In this document: piece after piece, positions 12,806 to 23,726 of the stretch
Position numbering within the stretch: position 1 is the stretch's first letter
How the letters are laid out: every line of letters starts with the position of its first letter
Assembly: GCA_030248065.1 (NCBI GenBank)
Contig: JASAMV010002745.1
Span: 60,786 to 124,785, forward strand
Source of the DNA: Rhynchonema sp. JSB1_4
Lineage: Eukaryota; Nematoda; Chromadorea; Monhysterida; Xyalidae
DNA length: 64,000 bases
Reading direction: 5' to 3'
Notes under the pieces: model-generated
Databases searched by the model: none
Told to the model about the DNA's origin: nothing
Seen by the model: the letters and a program-made list of their open reading frames with translations, nothing else
Translations under genes and position numbers: made by a program

Positions 12806-13083
12806 TTGGTCGCACAATTACTTTATAAGAATTGGTCAAATTTTTTTCCTGAATCGCAAAGCAGGCTTGTGGCGGGGCAATGACGTTGCGTTGCGCGATC
12901 ACACACAAAACACGTAGTAAAGAGAATGTTTCAGGCCTGCGGCAACGTGGTTGATCTGCTAGATTACTTTCAGCTGAAAATGTTTTGTGAGAATCACAAA
13001 TAGCACAGTAGTTAAGAGTGACTGAACGTGAAAATCAGGATTGATTTTGCTGATGAATTCTTATATGGTCATTGTGCGACCAA
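12806..13083. mobile_element. Mariner-like MITE (TTGGTCGCACAA family), copy 1
   Basis: It begins TTGGTCGCACAATTACTTTA and ends with the inverted form, flanked by TA on both sides. The right inner part shares a stretch (TGAAAATGTTTTGT and beyond) with the copy at 20185-21312, which shows they are one family. It is non-coding. Confidence 0.85.
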
Positions 13084-13085
13084 TA

Positions 13086-13858
13086 TCCCTGCTGGACAGC
13101 TGATACGGCCCAAATACGTTGGCATTTTTGTCATCATGCCCATCCATGCGGTGCATTTTTAACAAGTGGGTGACACCAACGAGGCTTTTTAACCCTCGAT
13201 TTTACATTCCAGTAAAGTCGACCAATGGCGTGCAGTCTTCACCAGAACACAGTGATCCCTATGAATGGGCTGATTGAGAGTGGTTGAGGTTGAAACATTG
13301 AGATAATATTGTCTGCCGTACTAAAATTGGCTTTGTGGGCACAGGCCTTTCATTATGAACCTTGTCAGTATAGAAGTCTTTGTGTTGACACTTTTTCATG
13401 GAATTAGCAATGCCACGTCCATTGAACTTTGGAAGTGACTGAGTTTTACAAACTTAAATGACTGGGCTTTTCGAAACAATCGTTTTTGAACTTACACTTG
13501 CTTCAATTGAACTGCATAAATGTATTCTATTTGTTGCTCGATTTTTTTGCTTGGAGGGATCGTCTATGATACAAGTTGGTCCCAAACAGTAGTCTCAGGA
13601 TGGTATCTGATCCAGGCACCCAAACTTTAGGGAACGAGTTTTTCAAAACCGAAGCTCCGAAACTAATGCGCTCATCGGTTTTCACCGCATCCGAAAATCA
13701 CCCAAAAATACGGTTGATCCAAGTGCAAAATTTTTGATATTCTAAGCAAACAGCTGAAAATGAAAGAAAGAAAAAATGTACGATTTTTAAACATGACACG
13801 TCACAGCCGTTAAACATGTTACAGTCGTCATAATGTGCGCATTCAGTTCTCCCAGTAA
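13086..13858. other. Intergenic stretch without recognised features
   Basis: AT-rich sequence between two MITEs. I see no long conserved frame and no RNA gene. Confidence 0.4.
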
Positions 13859-14084
13859 GGGTGATATTTTCGAAACGGTGTAAAGGTCAGTTGGGTGTAA
13901 AGGTCGGTGGAAAGCTCGGTCGACAGCTCAGTGTGATATACCTCGGTGTAAATTTGAAACATTCCACGTTAATAACAGGCAATGTTTCACGTTTACACCG
14001 AGCTACGCCGACCGAGCTTTCGACCGAACTTCACACCGACATTTACGCCCAACTGACCTTCACACCGTTTCGAAAATTCCACCC
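13859..14084. mobile_element. PIF/Harbinger-like MITE, short copy
   Basis: The arms are inverted (GGGTGATATTTTCGAAACGG and onward for about 65 bp) and flanked by TAA on both sides, the target size and form typical of PIF/Harbinger. It is the same family as 25256-25862. Confidence 0.8.
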
Positions 14085-14321
14085 TAAGTCAAATCTGCTT
14101 GAAGTGTAATAATATTGAGCCAAAACGCTGGAGGTCACTAGCCTCGGGCTACGCAGCTGTTTTTATGTTATTTTCGCCAAAAAAATTGTGCCAGTTATTT
14201 ACCTCTCCCTGACACGCCTTTCGTTTTTTCATTAGCCTATCTAAAAAAATTCTAAAAATTCAAAAAAGTTAAAAAAATTCGATAATAATTTTTTTGATCC
14301 AACACTGATTGGGGCCAGATA

Positions 14322-14722
14322 TTGGTCGCACAATGACTATATGAGAATCCATCCCCCTAATTTTCCTGCATTGAAAAGGCGGATATTTGGCATTTTTTAA
14401 ATTGGACCAGGTTTTGACAAGAACTTTGCATGTTCATCAGTGAGAAGAATGAGAAACACACGTGTGCAGAAGTTTCATCCTGAATTCTGCGCACCCGAAA
14501 TGGCTCGGACTCGGGTGACTGTTGCCACGTGTTACACGCTTTATGTGTGAAATCGATTACAGCACACACACGTTGATCACTCCCGATAAATAAAGCGGGA
14601 AAAGAAAGAGAAAATAACTCCTTGTCAAAACCTGATTCAATTTGAAAAAAATCGCCAGAAACCCTCCTTGCCGATGTAGGAAAAATATGGGGATGGATTC
14701 TCAATAGTCATTGTGCGACCAA
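14322..14722. mobile_element. Mariner-like MITE (TTGGTCGCACAA family), copy 2
   Basis: About 45-bp terminal inverted repeats beginning TTGGTCGCACAATGACTAT, flanked by TA. Non-coding interior of about 300 bp. Confidence 0.85.
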
Positions 14723-14724
14723 TA

Positions 14725-15320
14725 ACCACTGAGAACGGACCGTCCCACTACCAATTCAGGTTTATCCGATCGGCGTGTTTATCCGTTTTATTTTTCAATC
14801 CGTAGTCAGTCTTCCCCCAACGCAACTGAGTCGGGTTTATCAGCTTTATTAGGTTTGCAAGTTTTATCCGGGTTATTTGTAATCAGTCTTCCCTCCCAGC
14901 GCAAGGGAGTCGGGTTTACATATAAGCTTTATCTCATCGTCATCACGCCTCCTCCACCACCATCCTTATCGCCTTGACGGTCAGGGTCATGCGGGAAATT
15001 TAAAGGCAAAACTTGTTAGATTGGATAAAAAAGAAAAATAAGAAACAGCTCGGCTGTCGGCTCTTTTCTTTGCCTATCAGAAAATAGGCTAAAATCGGGG
15101 ATTATTGAGGTAAGGTTGTCAAAAATCGCCAAAATACGCTTTTTATAGGATTTTTTTCAAAAAGGAAAGGGGCAAAAATTGGTCAAAATTTTCACCCCCA
15201 AAATTGAAAAAAAAACTTTTTTACTGAATTTGGGTCTTCCCCCCTCGGGGGTAGGGTGCGCACGCGCAGGAGTTGGTGTCGGGTGTTTGGGTGTCGGCCC
15301 CTTCCAAGTGCAGGTCTCTG
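14725..15320. other. Repeat-derived intergenic stretch
   Basis: Two degenerate units containing CAGTCTTCCC and GAGTCGGGTTTA lie at about 14810-14920. The rest is AT-rich and resembles the interior of the F-family elements (GGCAAAAATTGGTCAAAATT near 15171). No gene is seen. Confidence 0.45.
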
Positions 15321-15673
15321 GCAGTGTAGTGGCAGGCCCATGTGTGGGAGCATAGTAGTGGCTGGGGGGGGGGGTTGGGGGGAGGGTTACCCCCCCCTCT
15401 CAGTACTTACCTACCACAAAACCCGAGGGGGGGTTGGGGGGGGGGTTGAGTACTTACCTCTCACAACCAGGGTTTTTTTTTTCAAAATTCACTAGGTGCA
15501 ACTTAGGTGCAACCCCCCAATTTTTAGGTGCAAGCTGGCCAAAGTAGGTGCAACCCCTATTTTGGACAAAAAACGCCAATTTTAGGCTTTTTTGCCAGGT
15601 TGTGTGTTCAATGCTATTTGCGTGCTTTTAGAAGTTCAATAAAGTTGTAACGCAATGAATGCCTTTTCCTTTA

Positions 15674-17080
15674 GGGCGCGGGTCGCGGGTCAGAAAAATA
15701 TTCTATGTCCCAGACCCGCTCCGCGTTTGCATGGCCGCACTTGCGGGCGCGGGTCGCGGGTCAGAAAAATATTCTATGTCCCAGACCCGCTCCGCGTTTG
15801 CATGGCCGCACTTGCGGACGCGGGTCGCGGGTCACTCGAAACATTTCTTTGGCTGGGCTTGTAGCGCGCGAAAACTACAGTTTTAAAGCAGACGAACTGT
15901 TTAGTTTAGTCGCCACAATAAATTCTGTTCTTTAGTGCAGTGCATTATGCCGGCTGTTGGCTAGAGAGTGATGTTTAAGCCTTCCCTGTTGCCTGCCACG
16001 AATATCATGAAACATTCCCACGTGCGCGTGTTTTTATTGTGTGTGTTTTGCTGTGATACGTGTCAGTTGGGCAGTTGTGTGGTTGTGAGTTGGCAGATTT
16101 AAAATACGTGGCTGTTTGAGATAAAGTATTGTTTAGCGAACGTCGTGTGGTTTTGGGTTTATTATTGGGGCTTTTGGGTTTCGGGGTCATATTGCAGAAA
16201 CAAAGAAATAATACACACATCACCAACGCAACAAAACTTCGAACTCTAGGGTAGGAACATCACACTGAAACCAAGTGCGAAAAATTGAAAATGTGAGCAT
16301 CAAATGTCACAATACCTCTATAAAACCATGATTTGTAGGAGGTGGCCCTGAAGGGGGCCGTTGGGTTAGGATAAGTGGACCGAAGTCCAAGGGTTCAGCG
16401 GCTACACATTGTCGTCATCGAAGTTGCGGTTGTGCTTGTGCAGACGCCGATCTAACAATGCCCACTCGGCGTCCAACAAGCGCATTATTGTGCAGCGGGT
16501 GGGGTTGTGAGCCAATTTCGTCATGATGGATGAATTAGGTCATCGCGCACGAACACGGGCAGACTGCGACTGTGGAAATGGGCGACCGGCAGCTGACACA
16601 CAAACAAAATGCAGCTGACATTCTAGTTCCCACATAGTGCACGTGCACGACCAGGCCAGTGCCACCCAAATGCAGTCAAATTAATTCACACAACCACTTA
16701 CTTCATAACTGCTTGTTGCATTCAAACAAAATCAATTAAACAAATAGTATTCAATGTGCGCTTCACGAGTTTTTGTTACAATATAAAAAACAAACAATTG
16801 ATTTCCTGGCGACTGGACGAAGAATACTGTAGTTCGTCTGCTTTAAAACTCTACAGTTTTCGCGCGCTACAAGCCCAGCCAAAGAAATGTTTCGAGTGAC
16901 CCGCGCCCGCAAGTGCGGCCATGCAAACGCGGAGCGGGTCTGGGACATAGAATATTTTTCTGACCCGCGACCCGCGCCCGCAAGTGCGGCCATGCAAACG
17001 CGGAGCGGGTCTGGGACATAGAATATTTTTCTGACCCGCGACCCGCGCCCGCGTTTGCATGGCCGCGCCCTTAGCAAAAT
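15674..17080. repeat. Inverted GC-rich minisatellite arms around a 0.9-kb core
   Basis: A unit of about 71 bp (GGGCGCGGGTCGCGGGTCAG, AAATATTCTATGTCCCAGAC, then CCGCTCCGCGTTTGCATGGC) occurs twice on the left and again as the reverse complement on the right (16900-17070). Next to the units, a non-repeated arm (about 15830-15910) is also mirrored at 16800-16895. The ends read TAGGGCGCGG inward. Open frames here on both strands come from the repeat. Confidence 0.7.
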
Positions 17081-17284
17081 CAAACTTTTTAGGGAAAGTT
17101 CAACATTTTGTAGCACATTTTGTACTAGTTTCATTATTGAGAACCGATTGAGAAGAAAACGAAACAGTAAAATTTTCATGTCACCATATCCACATTTGGG
17201 GGTCACGTACGAATCAATTACTTTCGCTGTTCATTTACCGTGTGGGTATCTAATACTGTTGTCATGCTCTACTCTAGTTCTAGT

Positions 17285-17646
17285 CAGTGTAGTTCCTGGG
17301 GGGAGGGGGTCCCCTCCTAAGGTACACTAACCGCCGCGACCAAGGTACACTAGTACACTAACCGCCGCAATTTTTGCCTAAAATAGGCATTTTTAGCCCA
17401 AGATGGGCATTTTAGGCCTAAAATGGGTAATTTTAGGTCAATGTTGTCAGAAGTCGCCAAAATACCCTATTTATGGAGAATTTTTTCCAAAAAAGGGCAA
17501 AAATAGGTCAAATTTTTTACCTCAAAGAACTTTTTCCTGAATTTTGGTCTTCCCCCCTCCTTCCCCCCACAGGGAGGTACACTAACCGCCACACCGACAA
17601 AGTGGGTAGGTTCACTAACCGCCTCGCCGGACCAGGAACTACACTG
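17285..17646. mobile_element. hAT-like MITE, F family (CAGTGTAGTTCCTGG), copy 1
   Basis: It begins CAGTGTAGTTCCTGG and ends with the reverse complement. The interior repeats GGTACACTAACCGCC in both orientations. The 8-bp flanks GTTCTAGT and ATCTTAGT match at only 5 positions, so the duplication has decayed or was altered. Confidence 0.75.
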
Positions 17647-17973
17647 ATCTTAGTACAGCATGTATTTGTTTTGAATCTTATCACCAGCACACCAGGTACT
17701 AACTGTGTACGAAATCAATCAATCAGATCTATATTTTTTGTCGATGTCGACCAAATGCTTCGATGGAATTTATTGGAAGGAATGAAAAGCCGCGCAGCGC
17801 ATTTTTTTTGTTTCTAAGCTTTCCAACCTTAAAAGATGTTGTATAAATGCTAAATTAAGAAAATAAGGGCCCAAAATTTTAGGTGCAACCTTGCACCTAA
17901 CCCTGAATTTTTAGGTGCAATTCTGATTTTTTAGGTGCAAATTGCACCTAAAAAGTGTCTAAAAAAAACTATG

Positions 17974-18574
17974 CTCACAACTCCAAATCATACCTCTCAC
18001 AAGCAATTTTATACCTTTTTAAGGCAAAAATCGGTGTTTTTCGACCTTATTTTCCCAAAAATCGCGCGCTCCGCGCGCAAACCCACCCATAATACCTATT
18101 TTTAGGCGATTTTCGGCGAAAATTTTGAAAAAGTACTATTTTTACCTCAATTTTTGGCCAAAATTGTATCACAAAAACGGTGTTTTTTCGCCTTTTTGAG
18201 TGACCAAAATCATACCTCTCACGCTTCCGGTCCCAACCCCGCATCATACTTACCTCCCACACATGGGCCTGCCACTACACTGTGTGGGAGGTAAGTATGA
18301 TGCGGGGTTGGGACCGGAAGCGTGAGAGGTATGATTTTGGTCACCCAAAAAGGCGAAAAAACACCGTTTTTGTGATACAATTTTGGCCAAAAATTGAGGT
18401 AAAAATAGTACATTTTCAAAATTTTCGCCGAAAATCGCATAAAAATAGGTATTATAGGTGGGTTTGCGCGCGGAGCGCGCGATTTTTGGGAAAATAAGGT
18501 CGAAAAACACCGATTTTTGCCTTAAAAAGGTATAAAATTGCTTGTGAGAGGTATGATTTGGAGTTGTGAGAGGT
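17974..18574. repeat. Near-perfect 600-bp palindrome
   Basis: Two arms of about 280 bp are inverted around 18278 with few differences. Each arm carries the motif GCGCGCGGAGCGCGCGATTT and GTGAGAGGTATGATTTGGAG. The centre joins CCTGCCACTACACTG to TGTGGGAGGTAAG, so two elements of one family may lie head to head. Confidence 0.8.
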
Positions 18575-18674
18575 AAGTACTCAACCCCCCCCCAACCCCC
18601 CCCCTCGGGTTTTGTGGTAGGTAAGTACTGAGAGGGGGGGTAACCCCCCCAACCCCCCCCCCGCCACTACTATG

Positions 18675-19075
18675 GTCTCGGGTGTTTGGGTTTTTCGTGG
18701 CGACAGTGCGGACCGGAACCGGAAAGTCCGGCCCGGCCCGACCCCGGACCCGATTGACACCTCTGCCCAGGAACTACCATAAAAACCTAAATACAGGCCC
18801 CACCGCCCCCATCGACTACAGTGTCCACGATCACCTCAGCTCAAGCTCAGCCTAAGCCTTTTGTTGAATTTTTTTCCCAAAAGGGGCAAAAAAATGGGCC
18901 AAAATTTGGACCTCAAAAAATGACTTTTCTCCAAATTTGGGTCTTCCCCCCCAGGTGGGTACGTCTCTTCTCTTCTCCCCCCCTAAAAAAATGAGGGTAC
19001 CACCTGTTCCCCCTCCGGACCAGGGACCACACTGACCTACACCACACCACTGCCGGCACTGCCCTACCTAAAATA
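18675..19075. other. Repeat-rich filler without gene
   Basis: It contains G/C-rich stretches and fragments that resemble the F-family interior (GGCAAAAAAATGGGCCAAAA, CTTCCCCCC). No coding exon is seen. Confidence 0.4.
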
Positions 19076-19223
19076 CACTGCTACACCCAGTGTGGTACTT
19101 GGTCAGGATGTTGACGATAGATAGATTGGGTGGGACCAGTGTTGGAGGTGGGGGGTTTGGGGGGGGCCCCCCCCAGTCCAGTAGGTATCCCCCCTCGCCT
19201 GGTACAGTAGGTATCCCCCCGAG

Positions 19224-19662
19224 CAGTGCTGTGGCTACTTTGGCGGGGCGGGTGGTAGGGTACATAGGTGGAAAAAATCGGGGCGGGTAGGGGGGTAGTG
19301 TACCTGGGATTTTGGGGGGGGGGGAATCCGGTTTGGGGGGGAGGGGGGGGGAGATTTTTCGGGGCGGGTAGGGTACAACACAAGTTTTTTCGGGTGCCTG
19401 TTTTTATGTACTAAAAAGTGCATATATCGCGCGCAGCGCGAGATTTTTTGCACTTTTTAGGGTTTTCGGTCGAAATTTGGGCATTTTTGACCGAAAAATG
19501 GGCATTTTGGGGGTAAAAATCGGGGCGGGTAGGGTACCAGGGCGGGGCGGGTAGGGGGGTAGGGTACAAGAGCGGGGCGGGTAGGGGGGTAGCGTACCAG
19601 GCCGGGGCGGGTAGGGTACCATTGGGGGGGGACCCCCCCACCCCCCCCCAGCCACAGCACTG
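19224..19662. mobile_element. hAT MITE, E family (CAGTGCTGTGGCT), copy 1
   Basis: Terminal inverted repeats CAGTGCTGTGGCT and AGCCACAGCACTG. The 8-bp duplication CCCCCGAG is exact on both sides. The interior is made of GGGGCGGGTAGGGTAC units. It contains GCGCGCAGCGCGAGATTTT, a stem shared by other families here. Confidence 0.9.
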
Positions 19663-20184
19663 CCCCCGAGGTTTGGCATGGTACAGTGGGTATCCCCCCC
19701 CCCCCCCCCGATGTTCACCCCGGTACAGTAGGTATCCCCCCCGATTTTGCCCCAAAAGTGCCATTTTTTGATCAAAATGACCAAAATTAGTGTTAAATCA
19801 GTGGTTTTTACCTCGAATTACCCCAAATTCGCGCGCTACGCGCGCAAATACTACGTTTTCACACGATTCCACACAGTGTAGTGGCAGGCAGATGGTTGCA
19901 AGGTACCCTTGGGGGGGATGGATCCAGATGGTTGCAAGGTACCCCCCTACGCAGCCTCCAGAAGGTTGCAAGGTACCCCTGGGGTCCGAAAAAAGGGTGT
20001 TTTTTGCATGCTTTTTTCTGCAAAATTGGCCGAAAAATGGTACTTTTTTGCATTTTGGCCGAAAATTTGCCCAAAATAGCTATTATATGGAGGTTTGCGC
20101 GCGGAGCGCGCGATTTTTGTGGTTTTGAGGTCGAAAAACACCCATTTTTGCCTATAAAAACCATAAATTTATGGTTGCAAGGTA

Positions 20185-21312
20185 TTGGTCGCACAATGAC
20201 TAATGGAGAATTTATCCAAAAGTCAAAGGATGGACCCTGATTCAGGAACTGCCACGCTCGGCCACTGTTAACCACTCAGTTACTTGTATTTCTCACGAAA
20301 CATTTTCACCTGAAAATAACCAGTAAAACAACCACGTTGCTGTCAGCTGGTGGTTGTTCTACTGGTTTATATTTTCAGATGAAAATGTTTTGTCGGACAT
20401 ACAAGTAGCTTAGTGGTTAAACAGTAGTTGAGCGTGGCTGATAGGGATCGGCGTCGGTCATGTAGACCGACACCGACACCGACACCGACACTTTTTTGGA
20501 AAGTACCGACACCGGCGAAAAAGCACGCCGACACCGACACCGACAGTGAAAAAATGACCGACACCGACAGTAAAACCGAGTTTGCCTTTTTTAGCCCTAA
20601 AAACTTATTTTTAGACCTAAAATGCCTTTTTGGACAAAAACCGGTGTGTTGGTGTACTTCTCACCTGAAAAAAGAGGGATCAAATACCAAAACAAAAAAC
20701 AATTATGAACTTTGTATGATAGGATAGGTCTGTCTCTTTGTCGCAGGAACAAACAGGTTCTGTCCGCCTCTCACTCTCAGTGAAACATTCAACGTTGTAT
20801 CAATACTTGTATGTCGTGTCAATACTTGTACAATTGAGTGTATCTGATGTGATGGAGAATAATGATGTATCGGTGTCCTTCGCAAATAACTCGTGATTGA
20901 TATTTCTCATTCTGTTCGCATGTCTTTCCTTTAATCTGATTCCAAAAAAATTGTTCTCTTGTTGTGTTGCACTGCTGCAGAATTGAAACTGAACTGAATT
21001 GTATGAGGAATTGGTCGTTCAAAACCAGCGCTTGGCGCTTTTTTATATGTTGTGGACAACTAAAGAACATAATCAGTACGAAATATATTTTTTTTCTAAT
21101 AGTAGTTGGCTGCCGAAAAATTGGGGACCGACACTACCGACACCTGAAAAAAACCGACACTTTTGTGGACCGACACCGACACCGACATTAGTAGTGTCGG
21201 TACCTACACCGACTTTTTTCCGACACCGACGCCGATCCCTAGTGGCTGAGCCTGAATCAGGGTCCATCCTTTGAATTTTGGATAAATTCTCCATTAGTCA
21301 TTGTGCGACCAA
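20185..21312. mobile_element. Mariner-like MITE (TTGGTCGCACAA family), copy 3, nested in the A element
   Basis: The terminal repeats TTGGTCGCACAATGACTAAT and onward (about 75 bp) are inverted at the right end, and TA flanks both sides. Removing it restores a continuous A element. It is itself split by the hAT element at 20442-21241. Confidence 0.92.
20442..21241. mobile_element. hAT MITE with (ACCGAC)n subterminal arrays, innermost insertion
   Basis: Terminal repeats TAGGGATCGGCGTCGGT and ACCGACGCCGATCCCTA. The exact 8-bp duplication GTGGCTGA lies at 20434-20441 and 21242-21249. Just inside both ends are arrays of ACCGAC/GTCGGT hexamers. No transposase frame is seen in the 800 bp. Confidence 0.93.
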
Positions 21313-21770
21313 TACCCTCCGGGGTGGTTGCAAGGTACCTACCCTTCCCCCCCCATCCCCCCCCAAGGGGTGGTTGCAAGGTACCTACTCCTTAGGGGGG
21401 GGGGAATCCCCCCCATCCCCCCCCAGCCACTACACTGATTCCACACATAATAAACACATTAAAAATTTTTACCCCAAAACCTAACCATCCCAAACCCCCC
21501 TAGGTACATAACCCCCCCCAGGCCATCGGCTCTGGTACAGTAGGTGTCCCCCCTCGCCGAGCGCGGTACAGTAGGTATCCCCCCTCCAGAGTACTTCCAA
21601 CACTGGGTGGGACCCGAAATGTGTTGACGATAGATAGATGATCCAAGTCCGAAATCTGAGGGGGTCGACCCAAACTTGTTGACGATAGATAGATGGTGGG
21701 GGGTAGCCAAAAATCATGGTATAGTATGGTGCACTAAGTAGATAATAATGTGTAAATATTAATGAAAATC

Positions 21771-23062
21771 TAGGCCTGGGCACAATCCCACTTTTGACAC
21801 CCAATACCAATACCGGCCCTGTACCAATACCCAATACCAATACCAAATTGGTGACCCAATACCAATACCCAGCCAATAGAATACCAATACCAGGTGAGAC
21901 CCAATACCCAATACCAGATCAATACTACTGAAGTGCCTGGTATTGGGTTGGTATTGGTATTGAGTATTGGGTTGGTATTGGTATTGGGTATTGGTCTTAG
22001 TATTGGTTTGGTATTGGGTTTTTGGTCTGGTATTGGGTTTGGTATTGGCAGTGATGTATTTGGTCCGAGCAAGAAAGCTAGCTAGCTGGAGGGGTCCGGC
22101 GCAAGAAAGCTAGCTAGCTAGCCGGGTACCCCGATTTGGGGGGTATTGGTCCAGAAGTCAAAAACAGGGGTATAAAAATTGGTCAAAATTTTGCTAAAAT
22201 AAGCCTTAAAATGCGTATTTTTGTGCACGTGTGAGAAAATTTGAACGAATTTGACCATTGTGGCCCATAAAATGGTCATTTTGGCACTAAAATCAACACT
22301 TTTTTTCTTGGTGACCGGAGCAAGAAAGCTACATACATAGCTGGCCAGTTTGGGGGGTGTGGGTTTCGGAGCAAGAAAGCTACTATGTTTCAGTTGGGGG
22401 GAGGGTAACCCCCATACCCCCCCAACCGCATCACTGGGTATTGGTTTGGTATTGGGTTTTGAGTCAGGTATTGAGTTTGGTATTGGGTTTTTCTGGATCA
22501 GTATTGGGTATTAGTTTCGACCCAATACCTTGTCAAACCCACCAATACCCAATACCAATACCAGGCCAGCTTCAATACCAATACCCAATACCAGAATTAG
22601 ACCCAATACAGTGCTGTGGCTGAGGGGAGGGGGGTCCCCCCAATGGTACCCTACCCGCCCCGCCCTGGTACACTACCCCCTACCCGCCCCGCCCTGGTAC
22701 CCTGCTCCCCTACCCGCCCCGATTTTTGCCCTCAAAATGACCAAATTTCGACCGAAAACCCTTAAAAGCGCAAAAAAACGCGCGCTACGCGCGATATATG
22801 CACTTTATAGCATATAAAAACAGGCACCCAACAAAACTTGTATTGTACCCTACCCGCCCCGAAAAATCTTCCCCCCGCCCCCCAAACCGGAGTCCCCCCA
22901 AGATCCCAGGTACACTACCCCCTACCCGCCCCGGATTTTTCCACCTATGTACCCTACCCGCCCCGCAAAAGTAGCCACAGCACTGACCCAATACCAATAC
23001 CAAACACTGGTATTGGTACTGGTATTGGGTGGTATTGGTATTGGGTATTGTGCCCACCCATA
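21771..23062. mobile_element. hAT element M with CCAATACC arrays
   Basis: Ends TAGGCCTGGGCACAAT and ATTGTGCCCACCCATA, a good inverted match with the usual hAT start TAGG. The flanking TGAAAATC is duplicated exactly (21763-21770, 23063-23070). The interior is rich in CCAATACC/GGTATTGG units in both orientations and in GCAAGAAAGCTA repeats. It is split by the E-family copy at 22609-22985. Confidence 0.85.
22609..22985. mobile_element. hAT MITE, E family, copy 2, nested in M
   Basis: CAGTGCTGTGGCT ends, with an exact 8-bp duplication ACCCAATA on both sides. It sits in a CCAATACC array of element M, so it is younger than M. Confidence 0.9.
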
Positions 23063-23317
23063 TGAAAATCTACTTAGATGTACCAAATCGGCGCGCGCGA
23101 TTTTTTGCCTATGCGGGTAAAAAGTACCGATTTTGAGCCATTTTGAGGCAAAATACCCATTTTGGTGTCGATAGTTGTTGACGATAGATAGATTGTTCCC
23201 AGAATTTGTTGACGATAGAGATAGATTTTCCCATAAGTGTTGACGATAGATAGATGAAATCAAAAAGTGTTGACGATAGGCAGATGAATTTTGGGGGCCC
23301 CCACCCAGTGGTGTGTT

Positions 23318-23355
23318 GGGGGGGGGGGGGGGGGGGGGGGGGGCCCCCCCCCCCG
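23318..23355. repeat. Long G-run joined to a C-run
   Basis: About 26 G followed by about a dozen C: a perfect inverted homopolymer. Length calls in such tracts are unreliable in assemblies. Confidence 0.8.
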
Positions 23356-23726
23356 TGGGGGGGAAAAGGAGGGAAATTTTTCACTTTTGGAGCAAGCACC
23401 CCTAAGAAATGACTTTTTGACCCCGAGAAGTACCAAAATTGGCCATTTTTCGTCCAAAAATGTCAAAAATCGCTTGCTACCGCAAGAGAACTCTGTTTTA
23501 AGCACTTTTTAGACCAATTTTGGCACTTTTAGAAGATTTTTGGGGTCATTTTTTTCAAAACCCCCACCCTCGGGTATGGGAAATTTTTGAGTTTTTGGAA
23601 AACCCCCCCCCCCCCCTGGTATGGGAAATTTTTGATTTTTGGGGGTATGTATGGGAAATTTCCCGAAAATTGGGCTGGGTATGGGAAAATTTCGATTTCT
23701 CAACGACACCACTGCCCCCACCCCCC

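Larger units (their letters stand above)
15351..18674. mobile_element. Composite element with about 115-bp G-rich inverted ends
   Basis: The left end CATAGTAGTGGC plus a G-run, a C-run and CTCAGTACTTACCTACCACA is repeated in inverted form at the right end. Inside lie the inverted GC-rich array at 15674-17072, an F-family MITE at 17285-17646 and the palindrome at 17974-18574. I could not fix a target duplication, but the flanks share the 10-mer CGGGTGTTTG. Confidence 0.5.
19874..21437. mobile_element. hAT MITE, A family (CAGTGTAGTGGC), carrying nested elements
   Basis: The ends are CAGTGTAGTGGC and GCCACTACACTG, flanked by an exact 8-bp duplication ATTCCACA (19866-19873 and 21438-21445). The units ATGGTTGCAAGGTACC occur near both ends. 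The element is split by the mariner-like insertion at 20185-21312. Confidence 0.92.
19093..23725. mobile_element. Host element D (GTTGACGATAGATAGAT family) interrupted by several younger insertions
   Basis: Parts of the element lie at about 19093-19223, 19663-19865, 21446-21762 and 23071-23300. They share GTTGACGATAGATAGAT units (near 19110, 21627, 21675, 23174, 23210, 23239 and 23269) and GGTACAGTAGGTATCCCCCC units. Three insertions with exact 8-bp duplications interrupt it. Its own outer ends are not certain. Confidence 0.5.

Noticed and set aside
12376..12817. Phe-rich minus-strand frames
   Set aside because: They only translate the A-rich tract read in reverse.
15655..15935. Overlapping open frames in the GC-rich repeat
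   Set aside because: All three frames are open because the repeat has no stops; the same peptides appear inverted at 16851-17206. This is repeat composition, not a gene.
19068..19784. Many Pro/Gly-rich open frames in the G/C-run region
   Set aside because: They translate homopolymers and TAGGGTACC-type units of MITEs, and occur on both strands with no splice or start logic.
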